Notes: generated by a model from the letters alone, not told the origin. DNA of 56,245 nucleotides from Rhodocyclaceae bacterium (GCA_011391215.1 JAABQX010000091.1:1-56245); one strand, 5' to 3'. Shown: positions 27,401-35,318, counted from the stretch's first letter. Program-made: numbers and translations.

Positions 27401-29418
27401 CGCCCAAGGAATACAGCCGTATCGACAGCCTCGATGAAAAAGTCGGCGCGCTCGAAACCTTGCTGCTCGACAAGCACAACTACAACTCGATGAATTGCGG
27501 CGACGGCGCCTGCCTGGGCTGTGGTGAAAAGACCGCGATCCACCTGTTCACCTCGACGGTGGCGGCGTTGATGCAGCCGCGCGTCAAGGCCTTCGTCGAG
27601 AAGCTTGACGACTTGATCACGCGTCTCGAACAGCACCTGCGCGTGAAGCTCGCCTCGGCGGTTGACCTTACCGACACCGCTGCCGTGATGCGCGCCGTCG
27701 ATGCCACCGGCCAGCACGACCTGACGCTCTCGAATCTGGCCGCCAAGCTCAACGAGAACAAGCCTTCGCAACTGCTTGATCCGGTCTGGGTGAAGAACAC
27801 CGCCCAGCTGCTCGAAAAGCTCAAAGACCTCAAGTGGCGCTATGTCGAAGGTCCGACCGGTCGTGGCCGTTCCGAGATGGGCATTATCAACTCCACCGGC
27901 TGTACGTCCGTGTGGGGCGCAACCTATCCATTCCACCCCTATCCCTTCCCCTGGACCTCCCATCTGTTCCAGGATTCTCCGTCCGTCGCGATGGGCATCT
28001 TCGAGGGCCACATGGCCAAGATGGCCGAGGGCTTCAAGGCCGTACGCAAGGCCGAGAAAGAATTGGCCGGCGATTACTTCCCCGACCGTGATGATGATTT
28101 CTTCCGCCGCTTTACCTGGAGCAAGTTCTCGGCGGACGAATGGCTGCTCTGCCCGCCGGTGGTCTCGCTCGGCGGCGACGGCGCGATGTACGACATCGGC
28201 TTCCAGAACCTCTCGCGTGCCCTGATGTCCGGTATGCCGATCAAGATTCTTGTCGTCGATACGCAGGTGTATTCGAATACCGGCGGTCAGGCTTGCACCT
28301 CGGGCTTCATCGGCCAGGTCTCCGACATGGCGCCTTTCGGTACCGCGACGCGCGGCAAGCAGGAAACCCGCAAGGAAATCTCGCTGATCGGCATGGCTCA
28401 CCGCACGTCCTACGTGATGCAGGGCACCATCGCGCACGTCAATCATCTGCTCGAAAGCTATATCGACGGCCTCAACAGCCGCCGCCCGGCCCTGTTCAAT
28501 ATCTACGCCGTCTGCCCGCCCGAACACGGTGTGGGTGACGACAAGGCCGCTGACCAGAGCAAGCTGGCCGTGGAAGGCCGCGCCTATCCGCTGTTCCGTT
28601 TCGATCCCGATGCCGGCGTGACCTTCAGCGAATGCGTCAGCCTGGAAGGTAACCCGTCGCTCGATACCGACTGGCCAATCTACTCGCTGAAATACAAGGA
28701 TGAAGCGGGTGCCGACCAGACCATGTCGCTGCCGATGACCTTTGCCGATTTTGCCGCTACCGAGGCACGCTTCCTCAAGCAGTTCAAGAAGGCGCCGCCG
28801 GAGACCTGGAACCCGAACATGGTGATGATCTCAGACTTCCTGCAACTCGACACCGATGAGCGCGAAGGCAAGTTCCCCTTCATCTGGGCGGTCGATGCCA
28901 AAAATCGCCTGACGCGTTTGCTGGCGACGGAAGACATGGTGCGTTCTACCGAAGAGCGCATGCACTTCTGGCGCCAGTTGCGCAACCTCGCCGGTCTGGA
29001 TGCCCAGGCGGCAGACGTCGGGGCAGTGACTGAACGTGTCCGTGCCGACCTGATGGCACGTATTTCTGCCAGCCTGGGCATGTCTGGCAGCGATTTTGCC
29101 GTCTCGCCAGCGCCGACTATTGCCGGGACAGCGCAGGTGGATGCGGGTGGCGGTGGCGGCGGCGGCGATTACGAGTCGGTGTGGATTGAGTCGCCGGAGT
29201 GCACGGCCTGCGACGAGTGCATCAATATCGCGCCGAAAGTCTTTGCCTACAACGACCAGAAGCTTGCGATCGTCATCAATCCCAAGGGGGCCAAGTTTGC
29301 CGACATCGTCAAGGCGGCAGAAAAATGCACTGCCAGCTGCATCCATCCGGGATCGCCGTCGAACATGGCCGAGCCGGGTGTGGAGAAGCTGATGGCGCGG
29401 GCGGCGAAGTTCAACTAA
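24481..29418 (+). CDS. nifJ: Pyruvate:ferredoxin oxidoreductase (NifJ-like) with fused C-terminal ferredoxin
   Basis: A 1645-residue 2-oxoacid oxidoreductase; ordinary PFORs are about 1170-1200 residues. In order: domain I with SYPITPSTQMGEYWAE, a transketolase-C-like domain II, the gamma domain (about 490-700, SVGGWGAITTGKN), two ferredoxin clusters widely spaced at C799 (CTACGNCYTECP) and C933 (CKACALCVTVC), the proximal cluster/TPP domain (GACLGCGEK; GGDGAMYDIG from 1231; SNTGGQACTS), then a linker and a C-terminal ferredoxin (CTACDEC at 1574, KCTASCIHPG). The linker has a dispersed repeat (AVSPAPTI, A1540) and a Gly7 run. It probably makes acetyl-CoA and reduced ferredoxin, but substrate specificity is not proven. 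Its place inside the rnf operon suggests direct delivery to Rnf. Confidence 0.92.
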   Translation: MLKNLFSSSQPATRAAGRDAPVAPKYPGVRDAVDGNTAVIHVEREASDAAGSYPITPSTQMGEYWAEEVAKGHLNISNKPLIFIEPESEHAAAGVTAGMAMTGLRAVNFSSGQGVAFMHESLYAAVGKRLPYVLNMGCRAITKASLNVHAGHDDYHCIDDTGFIQVMAKNTTEAADLNLIARKVAELSLTPAIIGQDGFLTTHLIESTLLPERKLVAEFLGKPDDIIDTPTPAQAMLYGPKRRRVPAIWDVDTPLVSGVVQNQDAYMQATAGQRPYFFDHINSITEACMDEYAGLTGRRYQRVSTYKMDDAEYVIVGMGSMIVQAECVADYLRETRHIKVGVVNLTMFRPFPGDLLGKILLGKKGVTVLERTDQPLAEDLPLMREVRATLIKCIENGTTTEGEKPFPSYASYAAGEMPRLYSGCYGLGSRDLQPEGMIGTIENMLPEGAKRKFFYLSIDFSRDPLNPKDEVHQQDLQEKYPQIKALGIRGSENPNLLPKGAITVRMHSVGGWGAITTGKNLAMTMFELLGWDIKANPKYGSEKKGQPTTYYLSAAPEPIRINCEYTFVDVVLSPDPNVFGHSNPLSGLKKGGYFIIQSNLGEETWASFPLWAQKFIDDNDIHVFYIDAFKVAREEAGSADLQLRMQGIAFQGAFFAASPTMKNAGLTENALFAAIEAQLESKFGKKGARVVADNLRVVKRGFTELTEITEKEVGKTRKQYSKKDAGLPIMLRELPAGDGYISDIHRFWEQTGNFYLTGKGSDNLVDPFIGTAIMPAATGVFRDMTGIRFEHPVWIAENCTACGNCYTECPDSAIPGLVSSVGDVFNTVINRIETTGTPTRFLRRAARTVEKKLRGLIAGDGVAVRPLIDKAIEATVTEAPAEDREKMAAEFKLFTAEMGEFPFGTTKPFWTLKEKKAKGSGGLFSITINPYTCKACALCVTVCEDDALKMVTQTDESTERLRQDWKFWLDLPTTPKEYSRIDSLDEKVGALETLLLDKHNYNSMNCGDGACLGCGEKTAIHLFTSTVAALMQPRVKAFVEKLDDLITRLEQHLRVKLASAVDLTDTAAVMRAVDATGQHDLTLSNLAAKLNENKPSQLLDPVWVKNTAQLLEKLKDLKWRYVEGPTGRGRSEMGIINSTGCTSVWGATYPFHPYPFPWTSHLFQDSPSVAMGIFEGHMAKMAEGFKAVRKAEKELAGDYFPDRDDDFFRRFTWSKFSADEWLLCPPVVSLGGDGAMYDIGFQNLSRALMSGMPIKILVVDTQVYSNTGGQACTSGFIGQVSDMAPFGTATRGKQETRKEISLIGMAHRTSYVMQGTIAHVNHLLESYIDGLNSRRPALFNIYAVCPPEHGVGDDKAADQSKLAVEGRAYPLFRFDPDAGVTFSECVSLEGNPSLDTDWPIYSLKYKDEAGADQTMSLPMTFADFAATEARFLKQFKKAPPETWNPNMVMISDFLQLDTDEREGKFPFIWAVDAKNRLTRLLATEDMVRSTEERMHFWRQLRNLAGLDAQAADVGAVTERVRADLMARISASLGMSGSDFAVSPAPTIAGTAQVDAGGGGGGGDYESVWIESPECTACDECINIAPKVFAYNDQKLAIVINPKGAKFADIVKAAEKCTASCIHPGSPSNMAEPGVEKLMARAAKFN
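29098..29121 (+). repeat. Dispersed 24-bp repeat, copy 7 (PFOR linker)
   Basis: Two substitutions (CCC to CTC; TTT to ATT). Read as AVSPAPTI just before the fused ferredoxin domain. Confidence 0.8.
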
Positions 29419-29428
29419 GTAGCTTGCG

Positions 29429-30793
29429 ATGAAACTCCTCTCCTATTTTCGCGGCGAGGCCTTCCAGCGGGGCGTGCATCCGCCGTCCTGCAAGCTGACG
29501 GCGGACACCCGGATTCGCCGCCTGCCGTTTCCGCCGAAGGTCATCGTGCCGTTGTCGCAGCATATCGGCAAGGTGCCGCACGCCATCGTCAAGGCCGGGC
29601 AGGAAGTTGTGCGCGGCGAGCCGATCGCCCGCACCGAGGATTGGCTGTCGGTACCGCACCATGCACCGGTGACCGGTGTGGTCGAGTTTGTCGGCCTGCG
29701 TCCGGGTGTGCGCGGAACCTGGGTTGAATCCATCGTGATTCGTGCCCATCCCGGTGCAACGCAGGAAGATCTGTGGGGCCAGCCGCGCGACCTGTCGACC
29801 GCCAGTAGCGGCGACATCCTCCAGGCGATCTGGGATAGCGGCATGGTGGGCCTCGGTGGCGCGGCTTTCCCGACCCATGCCAAGCTCACCGTGCCGAAGC
29901 AGGCCAAGGTGCATACGCTGGTCGTGAATGGTTGTGAGTGCGAGCCTTACCTCACCTGCGACCATCGCGTGATGGTCGAGCAGGCCGACGATCTACTGAT
30001 CGGCATCCGCTATGCGATGCGCGCGACCAGCGCTGTGCGGGCCATCGTTGGTGTTGAAGACAACAAGCCGGATGCCGTGGCGGCGATCCGGGCGGCGATC
30101 AGCCGTGCCGGCACTGTGCCGGAGGGTGAAATCTTCGCCGAAATGGTGCCGACCAAGTATCCGCAAGGCTCCGAAAAGATGTTGCTCATGGCGTTGTTCG
30201 GCGTCGAAATTCCGGCGGGTGGCCTGCCGGTGTCGCTCGGCATGGTGGTGAATAACGTCGGAACCCTGGCGGCGCTGGGTAAGTTGTTGCCCGCCGGGCG
30301 GGGCCTGACCGAACGGGTAGTCACCGTCACCGGCCCCGGGGTCGCCAAACCGGGCGATTACATCGTGCCGCTCGGCACACCCCTGCGCTTCGTGCTCGAT
30401 TACGCCGGCGCGCCGGGTGTAGAGGCGAAACAGATCATTCTCGGCGGGCCGATGATGGGGCAGGCTGCCGCTTCGCTTGACGTACCAATTACTAAGGGCA
30501 TGTCCGGAGTTTTAGTACTGCGTGGTGATGACCTGACCGAGTATGAGGACCGCAAGACCTATCCGTGCATCAAGTGTGCCGAATGCGTCGAGTCGTGTCC
30601 GATGGGCCTCAATCCGTCGCAACTCGGCATGCTGGCGGCGAAACGCGAATATGACCTGATGGGCAGCGATTACTATCTGGGCGAATGTTTCGAATGCGGT
30701 TGCTGCACCTATGTCTGTCCGTCCAACATTCCGCTGGTGCAGCAGTTCCGCATCGCCAAGCAGATTCTCCGCGAGAAGGCTGTCGCTAAATGA
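29429..30793 (+). CDS. rnfC: RnfC, NADH/FMN-binding subunit
   Basis: A 454-residue peripheral subunit. The biotinyl-like N-terminal fold, the nucleotide/FMN-binding GLGGAAFPTHAKL and NGCECEPYLTCDHR, and two C-terminal [4Fe-4S] clusters (CIKCAECVESCP, CFECGCCTYVCP) are present. It is the compact RnfC without the long Ala/Lys-rich C-terminal extension of enterobacteria. It begins 10 bases after PFOR and overlaps rnfD by four. Confidence 0.95.
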   Translation: MKLLSYFRGEAFQRGVHPPSCKLTADTRIRRLPFPPKVIVPLSQHIGKVPHAIVKAGQEVVRGEPIARTEDWLSVPHHAPVTGVVEFVGLRPGVRGTWVESIVIRAHPGATQEDLWGQPRDLSTASSGDILQAIWDSGMVGLGGAAFPTHAKLTVPKQAKVHTLVVNGCECEPYLTCDHRVMVEQADDLLIGIRYAMRATSAVRAIVGVEDNKPDAVAAIRAAISRAGTVPEGEIFAEMVPTKYPQGSEKMLLMALFGVEIPAGGLPVSLGMVVNNVGTLAALGKLLPAGRGLTERVVTVTGPGVAKPGDYIVPLGTPLRFVLDYAGAPGVEAKQIILGGPMMGQAAASLDVPITKGMSGVLVLRGDDLTEYEDRKTYPCIKCAECVESCPMGLNPSQLGMLAAKREYDLMGSDYYLGECFECGCCTYVCPSNIPLVQQFRIAKQILREKAVAK

Positions 30794-31953
30794 GCATCGA
30801 GATCCGTTCCGCCCCGCACATCAAGGGCGCCCGCACTGTCGAAATAATCATGCGCCATGTCGTCTGGTCGCTGATGCCGGTCTGCGCGTTTTACATTTTC
30901 CAATATGGTCTGTCGGCGCTCGCCTCGCTCGTCGTGGTGACCGGGAGTTGCCTGGCGACGGAGCGCTACTTTGTCCGCCAGGGCGGCCAGTCCGGCGATA
31001 TCAGTGATTTCTCCGCCGTCATCACTGGCATCCTGCTGGCGCTGTCCATTCCACCGGGCTTTCCGCTGTGGATGGGTGCGGTGGCTGGCGGCGTAGCGAT
31101 TGCGCTTGGCAAAGCGCTATTCGGTGGCATCGGCTACAACGTTTTCAATCCGGCACTGGTCGGGCGGGCCTTCGTGCAGGCGGCGTTCCCCACGGCAATC
31201 GCCACCTATACGCCCTCCTTCATGCCCGGACGCTTTTACGAGTTCATTCCCTCTTCGATGGCGCTGCCCTTGATGCAACCGGAATCGATCACCGAGTGGC
31301 TGACGCTCAAGCATTTTGATGCGCTGGCCGGTGCCACGCCGCTGGCCAAATGGAAATTCGATGGCGTGCTGGCCAATGCCGACGAACTGCTCACCTCGCT
31401 TTCCGGCCACATGGCGGTCGGGCCGTCGCCGCTGCTGATCCTGATCTGTGGTATCTATCTGGCGTCACGCCGTTTCATGGACTGGCGCATTCCGTTGGCG
31501 ATCCTCGGCAGCGCCGGCCTTACGGCCTGGCTACTGTTCGCCCTCAATCCTGACCGCTTCCCGAACCCCTTCTTCATGCTGTTCTCGGGCGGCCTGATTC
31601 TCGGTGCGATGTACATGGCGACCGACATGGCCACCTCGCCGGTGACGCCGAAGGGCATGTGGGTGTATGGCGCGCTGATCGGCTTGCTGACCGTGATCAT
31701 TCGTTACTACAGTGGCTTGCCGGAAGGTGTGATGTACGCCATTCTGCTGGGCAATGCCGCGACGCCATTAATCGAGAAAATCACCCAGCCGACACCGTTC
31801 GGCAAGAGTGTTCTCGCCGCTTTCGGGCGACAACGCAAGGGCGCTTCCTACCCGCTGCACCCTGGCTATATCTCGCGGGAAGACGCCGGCGCGGTGACAC
31901 CGCGAAAACGCATTCTCTTCGACAAACCCAAGAAACCGCGGCAGGAGTCATGA
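30790..31953 (+). CDS. rnfD: RnfD, membrane subunit with covalent FMN
   Basis: A 387-residue membrane protein with about nine helices. The FMN attachment region is TDMATSPVTPKG, where the Thr of the conserved motif carries FMN through a phosphoester in characterised homologues. The C-terminal tail is basic and cytoplasmic. The start overlaps the rnfC stop as ATGA. Confidence 0.95.
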   Translation: MSIEIRSAPHIKGARTVEIIMRHVVWSLMPVCAFYIFQYGLSALASLVVVTGSCLATERYFVRQGGQSGDISDFSAVITGILLALSIPPGFPLWMGAVAGGVAIALGKALFGGIGYNVFNPALVGRAFVQAAFPTAIATYTPSFMPGRFYEFIPSSMALPLMQPESITEWLTLKHFDALAGATPLAKWKFDGVLANADELLTSLSGHMAVGPSPLLILICGIYLASRRFMDWRIPLAILGSAGLTAWLLFALNPDRFPNPFFMLFSGGLILGAMYMATDMATSPVTPKGMWVYGALIGLLTVIIRYYSGLPEGVMYAILLGNAATPLIEKITQPTPFGKSVLAAFGRQRKGASYPLHPGYISREDAGAVTPRKRILFDKPKKPRQES

Positions 31954-31960
31954 GGCCATC

Positions 31961-32647
31961 ATGAACGTTGAAGCCTTAGCCCCCCAAACGACACCGACGG
32001 TGGCAATGATCCGTACGCTCGGATTGCTCTCCGCAATTTGTGGCCTCATCATCGTCGCTTCTTATCAGGGCACCTACGCGGCGGTACAGGAGAACAAGCG
32101 TATCGCCATCGAGCGTGCGGTGTTCAAGGTGATCCCGACCGCCAAATCCATCGAGGAATATCTTGCCTCCCCGGAGGGTGGCGTGACAAAAGTCGGCGCT
32201 GGCGGGACGGCATCGCCGGGTGCGGTAAAGTTCTACGCGGGTTACGACGCTACCGGAAAACTGGCGGGCATCGCTGCCGAGGGGGTAGCCAAGGGGTATG
32301 CCGACAATGTGCGCATCCTCTTTGCGTATGACCCTGTAGCAGGCACTGTCGCCAGTTTCAGCGTGGTGGCGTCGCGTGAAACGCCGGGTATCGGCGACAA
32401 GATTCTGGTCAATAAGGATTTCCTGGCGAACTTTCCACTGGAAGCGAAACTTTCTGCTGACCTGAAAACGCTCGCCCATGAAATTCGTACCGTCAAGCAC
32501 GGGAGCAAAGTTAATCCGTGGGAAGTCGATGCCATTTCCGGCGCCACCATCACCTCGCGCGCCGTCGGCAAGGCGATCAACGATGCCGCGCAGGTACTCT
32601 TGCCACGTATCTCGCCGCAACTGGACAAGCTTAAGGAAAAATCATGA
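31961..32647 (+). CDS. rnfG: RnfG, FMN-binding periplasmic-face subunit
   Basis: A 228-residue protein with one N-terminal helix (LGLLSAICGLIIVASYQG) and an FMN-binding domain. The covalent FMN motif is SGATITS, and ETPGIGDKI is typical. A dispersed repeat copy is read in frame as KVGAGGTA at residues 77-84, in a loop between the helix and the flavin domain. It overlaps rnfE by four bases. Confidence 0.94.
   Translation: MNVEALAPQTTPTVAMIRTLGLLSAICGLIIVASYQGTYAAVQENKRIAIERAVFKVIPTAKSIEEYLASPEGGVTKVGAGGTASPGAVKFYAGYDATGKLAGIAAEGVAKGYADNVRILFAYDPVAGTVASFSVVASRETPGIGDKILVNKDFLANFPLEAKLSADLKTLAHEIRTVKHGSKVNPWEVDAISGATITSRAVGKAINDAAQVLLPRISPQLDKLKEKS
32188..32211 (-). repeat. Dispersed 24-bp repeat, copy 8 (rnfG)
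   Basis: Exact consensus on the minus strand; read by rnfG as KVGAGGTA, residues 77-84. Confidence 0.92.
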
Positions 32648-33282
32648 GCCAATCACCCCCGCGTACCTGGGACGAGTTCATGGAAGGCATCTGGCGCCAG
32701 AATCCCGTTTTTGTCATGGTGCTGGGTATGTGTCCGACGCTGGCTGTAACTGTGTCGGGTGTCAATGCGTTGTCGATGGGCGTGGCTACCACCTTCGTGC
32801 TGGTGTTCTCCTGCGGGCTGATATCGCTACTACGCAAGCTGATCCCTAAAGAAGTGCGCATCGCCACCTACATCGTCATCATTGCCACTTTTGTTACCGT
32901 GGTCGATTATGTTATCCAGGCAGTTAGCCTGGCGCTTTACGATGCGCTCGGTGCTTTCATCCAGTTGATTGTGGTGAATTGCATCATTCTCGGTCGGGCC
33001 GAGGCCCACGCCTCAAAAACTCCGCCGGGTGTGGCGATGATCAATGCGTTGGGCATGGGTGTCGGTTTTACCATCGGCCTGTTGGCGCTTGGCACGGTGC
33101 GTGAGATCTTTGGCGCGGGTACGCTGTTTGGCGTTGCTCTGTTTGGCGAAAGCTTCCAGCCCTGGGTGGTGATGGTGTTGCCGCCGGGTGGCTTCTTTGT
33201 GCTGGGTTCATGGCTGCTGTTCTTCGCCGCCCTCGAACGCAGAAAGCAGCGCAAGCTTGCGGAGGCCACGCAAAATGCATGA
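32644..33282 (+). CDS. rnfE: RnfE, membrane subunit
   Basis: A 212-residue protein with six helices, sister of RnfA. CPTLAVT and VNCIILGRAEA carry the two conserved Cys that, by homology with NqrD and Rnf structures, help bind the intramembrane iron-sulfur centre shared with RnfA. Its last 8 bases overlap rnfA. Confidence 0.95.
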   Translation: MSQSPPRTWDEFMEGIWRQNPVFVMVLGMCPTLAVTVSGVNALSMGVATTFVLVFSCGLISLLRKLIPKEVRIATYIVIIATFVTVVDYVIQAVSLALYDALGAFIQLIVVNCIILGRAEAHASKTPPGVAMINALGMGVGFTIGLLALGTVREIFGAGTLFGVALFGESFQPWVVMVLPPGGFFVLGSWLLFFAALERRKQRKLAEATQNA

Positions 33283-33853
33283 ATCCGCCGCCCAGATTTT
33301 CATCAATGCCCTGCTTGCCAACAACTTCGTGCTGGCGATGTTCCTCGGCCTCTGCCCGTTTCTTGGCGTGTCGGGAAAACTCGAAACAGCCTTTCCGATG
33401 GGCGTGGCGACCACTTTTGTCATGCTGGTCGCTTCCCTGTGCGCCTATGGCCTGAATTTGTTGCTGACCTATTTCAACCTCGATTTCCTGCGGCTGATTT
33501 CCTATATCGTCATCATTGCCTCGTCGGTGCAACTGGTCGAGATGGTGCTGAAGAAATATAGCCCCGCGCTGTTCCGTGCCCTGGGCATCTACCTGCCACT
33601 CATCACCACCAACTGCGCGGTGCTGGGCGTGGCGCTCTTTCAGACCGCACGCGAATACGATTTCGTCCAGTCGATGACTTTCAGTTTCGGTGGTGGCGCC
33701 GGTTTCACCCTGGCGCTGGTGTTGATGGCCAGCGTGCGCGAGCGCCTGACGCTGTCCGATGTGCCCTCGGTGGCCCAAGGCACAGCGCTCTCACTGATGC
33801 TTGCCGGTGTCCTGTCGCTCGCCTTCATGGGTTTTGCCGGCCTCGGAGGCTAG
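33275..33853 (+). CDS. rnfA: RnfA, membrane subunit
   Basis: A 192-residue protein with six helices. NNFVLAMFLGLCPFLGVS and ITTNCAVLGVAL supply the Cys residues of the RnfA/RnfE intramembrane cluster. I start it at the ATG at 33275 (MHESAAQIF); further upstream codons overlap rnfE extensively. Confidence 0.95.
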   Translation: MHESAAQIFINALLANNFVLAMFLGLCPFLGVSGKLETAFPMGVATTFVMLVASLCAYGLNLLLTYFNLDFLRLISYIVIIASSVQLVEMVLKKYSPALFRALGIYLPLITTNCAVLGVALFQTAREYDFVQSMTFSFGGGAGFTLALVLMASVRERLTLSDVPSVAQGTALSLMLAGVLSLAFMGFAGLGG

Positions 33854-33856
33854 TAG

Positions 33857-34045
33857 GTGGGCACCTACCTCATCACCGTTGCCCTGATATTTGCCATCAT
33901 GCTGGCGGGCATTGGCGTGGACCGTTTGTACCGGGGGTTTGCAGCGAAAAACCCGCAACTCGGACCCTTCCGCAAAGCCGAGGGTGGGTGCGGCAGCTGC
34001 TCCGGCGGCAGCGGTTGCAGCAGCGACAAATCCTGCGACGCCTGA
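33857..34045 (+). CDS. NqrM-like Cys-rich small membrane protein
   Basis: A 62-residue protein from a GTG at 33857, three bases after the rnfA stop, with AGGCTAGTAGG upstream. One N-terminal helix (LITVALIFAIMLAGIGV) is followed by a Gly/Ser/Cys tail with four Cys (GGCGSCSGGSGCSSDKSCDA). Architecture and size resemble NqrM, which inserts iron into the NqrD/NqrE centre of Na+-NQR. Its location after rnfEA suggests an equivalent role for the RnfA/RnfE cluster. Homology is inferred from architecture only. Confidence 0.75.
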   Translation: MGTYLITVALIFAIMLAGIGVDRLYRGFAAKNPQLGPFRKAEGGCGSCSGGSGCSSDKSCDA

Positions 34046-34047
34046 AT

Positions 34048-34500
34048 TCAGCGCAGGATATCTTCCACGGCATCCATCACCATGCTGGTGCCGACGGCGA
34101 TTAGCAAGACATCACCGGCTACCTGAACATAGCGGTGCTGGGGCGGCGGTGGCGGCAGGCGCCGCAATAGATCGTACGGCAGGTCGTTGTAGCGGAGGTC
34201 GGGCGGAAGTGGACGCCCCTTGGCCCATTTCTTCGCCTGTCCCGGCGGCATGCAGCCGTTGTTTTTCTTTGCCAGGCCCGGTGGGCATTTTCCAGTACGC
34301 GCCTGTTCCCCGTAGTAGCTGCCGATGAGCTGGCGTGAGTCATCATTGAAACGATAGCTTCCGCCACTTTCTTGATGGTCGCTGTGCTTTGACTCTCCCT
34401 GCGGGTGCCCATCCTTTTTGCCATGCTTGCCACCGGGTTTATCTGCAAGGGCAGAAGTGCTGAAGCAAATGGTGGCCAGTAAAATGACGATATTGCGCAC
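34048..34500 (-). CDS. CigR/RcnB-like periplasmic protein
   Basis: A 150-residue exported protein: signal peptide ending STSALA, a His/Lys/Gly-rich hydrophilic region, then CPPGLAKKNNGCMPPGQAKK, a Pro run and a C-terminal hydrophobic stretch (VAGDVLLIAVGTSMVMDAVED). This pattern fits the CigR/RcnB-like family. The role in this organism is unknown. It is convergent with the rnf operon, 2 bases apart. Confidence 0.7.
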   Translation of the reverse strand: MRNIVILLATICFSTSALADKPGGKHGKKDGHPQGESKHSDHQESGGSYRFNDDSRQLIGSYYGEQARTGKCPPGLAKKNNGCMPPGQAKKWAKGRPLPPDLRYNDLPYDLLRRLPPPPPQHRYVQVAGDVLLIAVGTSMVMDAVEDILR

Positions 34501-34538
34501 GGTATTTTTCTGCCTTTATAGGTTCAGTATTCAGAATT

Positions 34539-34579
34539 AATAAGCTGATGCCAAGACAATTTATCCTGATCGGCTTATT
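34539..34579 (-). terminator. Stem-loop downstream of hns
   Basis: AATAAGCTGAT and ATCGGCTTATT form an 11-base stem (one wobble pair) around a 19-nt loop, 13 bases beyond the hns stop. The trailing sequence is only moderately T rich, so it may be a terminator or an mRNA-stabilising hairpin. Confidence 0.4.
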
Positions 34580-34592
34580 CGACAGCAGGCGA

Positions 34593-34874
34593 TTACTTGA
34601 TCAGAAACGCATTGGCATCTTTTCCATCAAGCCAGCGCGGTGTGCGGCCACGACCGGTCCAGGTCTTTCCAGAGGCGGGATCACGATATTTTGGGGCCAC
34701 TTTGGTACGCATCCCCTTCGCTACTTTGGCAAAAACTTCATTAGCCATTAAATCAAACTCCGCGATGATTTCACGAACTTTCGCGATAGCAGCATGACGC
34801 TCGCGTTTGCGAAGTTCCTTGATTTTTTGTTCGATTTCCTCTTTTTGGGCAATGAGTTCGGCAATATTGGCCAT
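34593..34874 (-). CDS. hns: H-NS family nucleoid protein
   Basis: A 93-residue short H-NS/BpH3-type protein common in betaproteobacteria. An N-terminal coiled-coil oligomerisation region (EEIEQKIKELRKRER) leads to the DNA-binding domain YRDPASGKTWTGRGRTPRWL. A GGAGGAATA ribosome-binding site precedes the ATG. The sequence upstream (34900-35010) is AT rich, a likely self-regulation target. Confidence 0.93.
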   Translation of the reverse strand: MANIAELIAQKEEIEQKIKELRKRERHAAIAKVREIIAEFDLMANEVFAKVAKGMRTKVAPKYRDPASGKTWTGRGRTPRWLDGKDANAFLIK

Positions 34875-35021
34875 ATGCGTATTCCTCCAGTTGGTTAGTC
34901 GCGCCTGATAATATATTTCTGATGCTACGCTAATAATAAACCATCTCCGTTAATTTATCTTTGCCGATATTAAGCGATAACCCTATATTTAAATTCTGGC
35001 GAGTGTAGAAGCACAAAACAA
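34875..35021 (-). promoter_or_regulatory. AT-rich hns upstream region
   Basis: Clearly more AT rich than its surroundings, with TATTAT-like -10 candidates on the minus strand near 34905-34920. H-NS genes are often autoregulated through such tracts. No exact promoter is assigned. Confidence 0.4.
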
Positions 35022-35049
35022 AAGAGCCACTGACGTATCAGTGGCTCTT
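35011..35049 (-). terminator. Rho-independent terminator of the tRNA-Lys unit
   Basis: AAGAGCCACTGA (35022-35033) and TCAGTGGCTCTT (35038-35049) pair perfectly over 12 bases around a four-base loop. On the minus strand they are followed by TTGTTTTG, ending transcription of the two tRNA genes. Confidence 0.88.
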
Positions 35050-35062
35050 CGGTTCAATCGAG

Positions 35063-35138
35063 TGGTGGGCTGTGAGTGGCTCGAACACTCGACCTACGGA
35101 TTAAGAGTCCGCTGCTCTACCAACTGAGCTAACAGCCC
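35063..35138 (-). tRNA. tRNA-Lys(CUU)
   Basis: The minus strand folds into a canonical cloverleaf: acceptor GGGCTGT/ACAGCCC, D arm GCTCAGTTGGTAGAGC, anticodon loop CTCTTAA (anticodon CTT) and T arm with GTTCGAG. The CCA end is encoded at 35065-35063. Confidence 0.96.
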
Positions 35139-35156
35139 CCTTGGAAACAAGGAATT

Positions 35157-35232
35157 TGGTGGGTGGTACAGGATTTGAACCTGTGACCAATTGGTTAAAA
35201 GCCAACTGCTCTACCAACTGAGCTAACCACCC
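35157..35232 (-). tRNA. tRNA-Lys(UUU)
   Basis: Minus-strand cloverleaf with acceptor GGGTGGT/ACCACCC, D arm GCTCAGTTGGTAGAGC, anticodon loop CTTTTAA (anticodon TTT), T arm GGTTCAAATCC and an encoded CCA. It lies 18 bases upstream of tRNA-Lys(CUU). The D arms are identical, so the pair probably arose by duplication. Confidence 0.96.
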
Positions 35233-35318
35233 GAAGGACGCGAATTATATTGAGACATCCCGGCAGTGTCAAAACAAAGAGCGACTGCCCGGATGTCTTA
35301 TCGCAACGGCACGAAGCT

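Noticed and set aside
25765-28527. Long antisense open frames across the PFOR gene
   Set aside because: They follow the GC-skewed third positions of the real gene and show no protein family features.
34981-35240. Integration hotspot at the tRNA-Lys genes
   Set aside because: No integrase and no duplicated tRNA 3' end as an attachment site is seen nearby.
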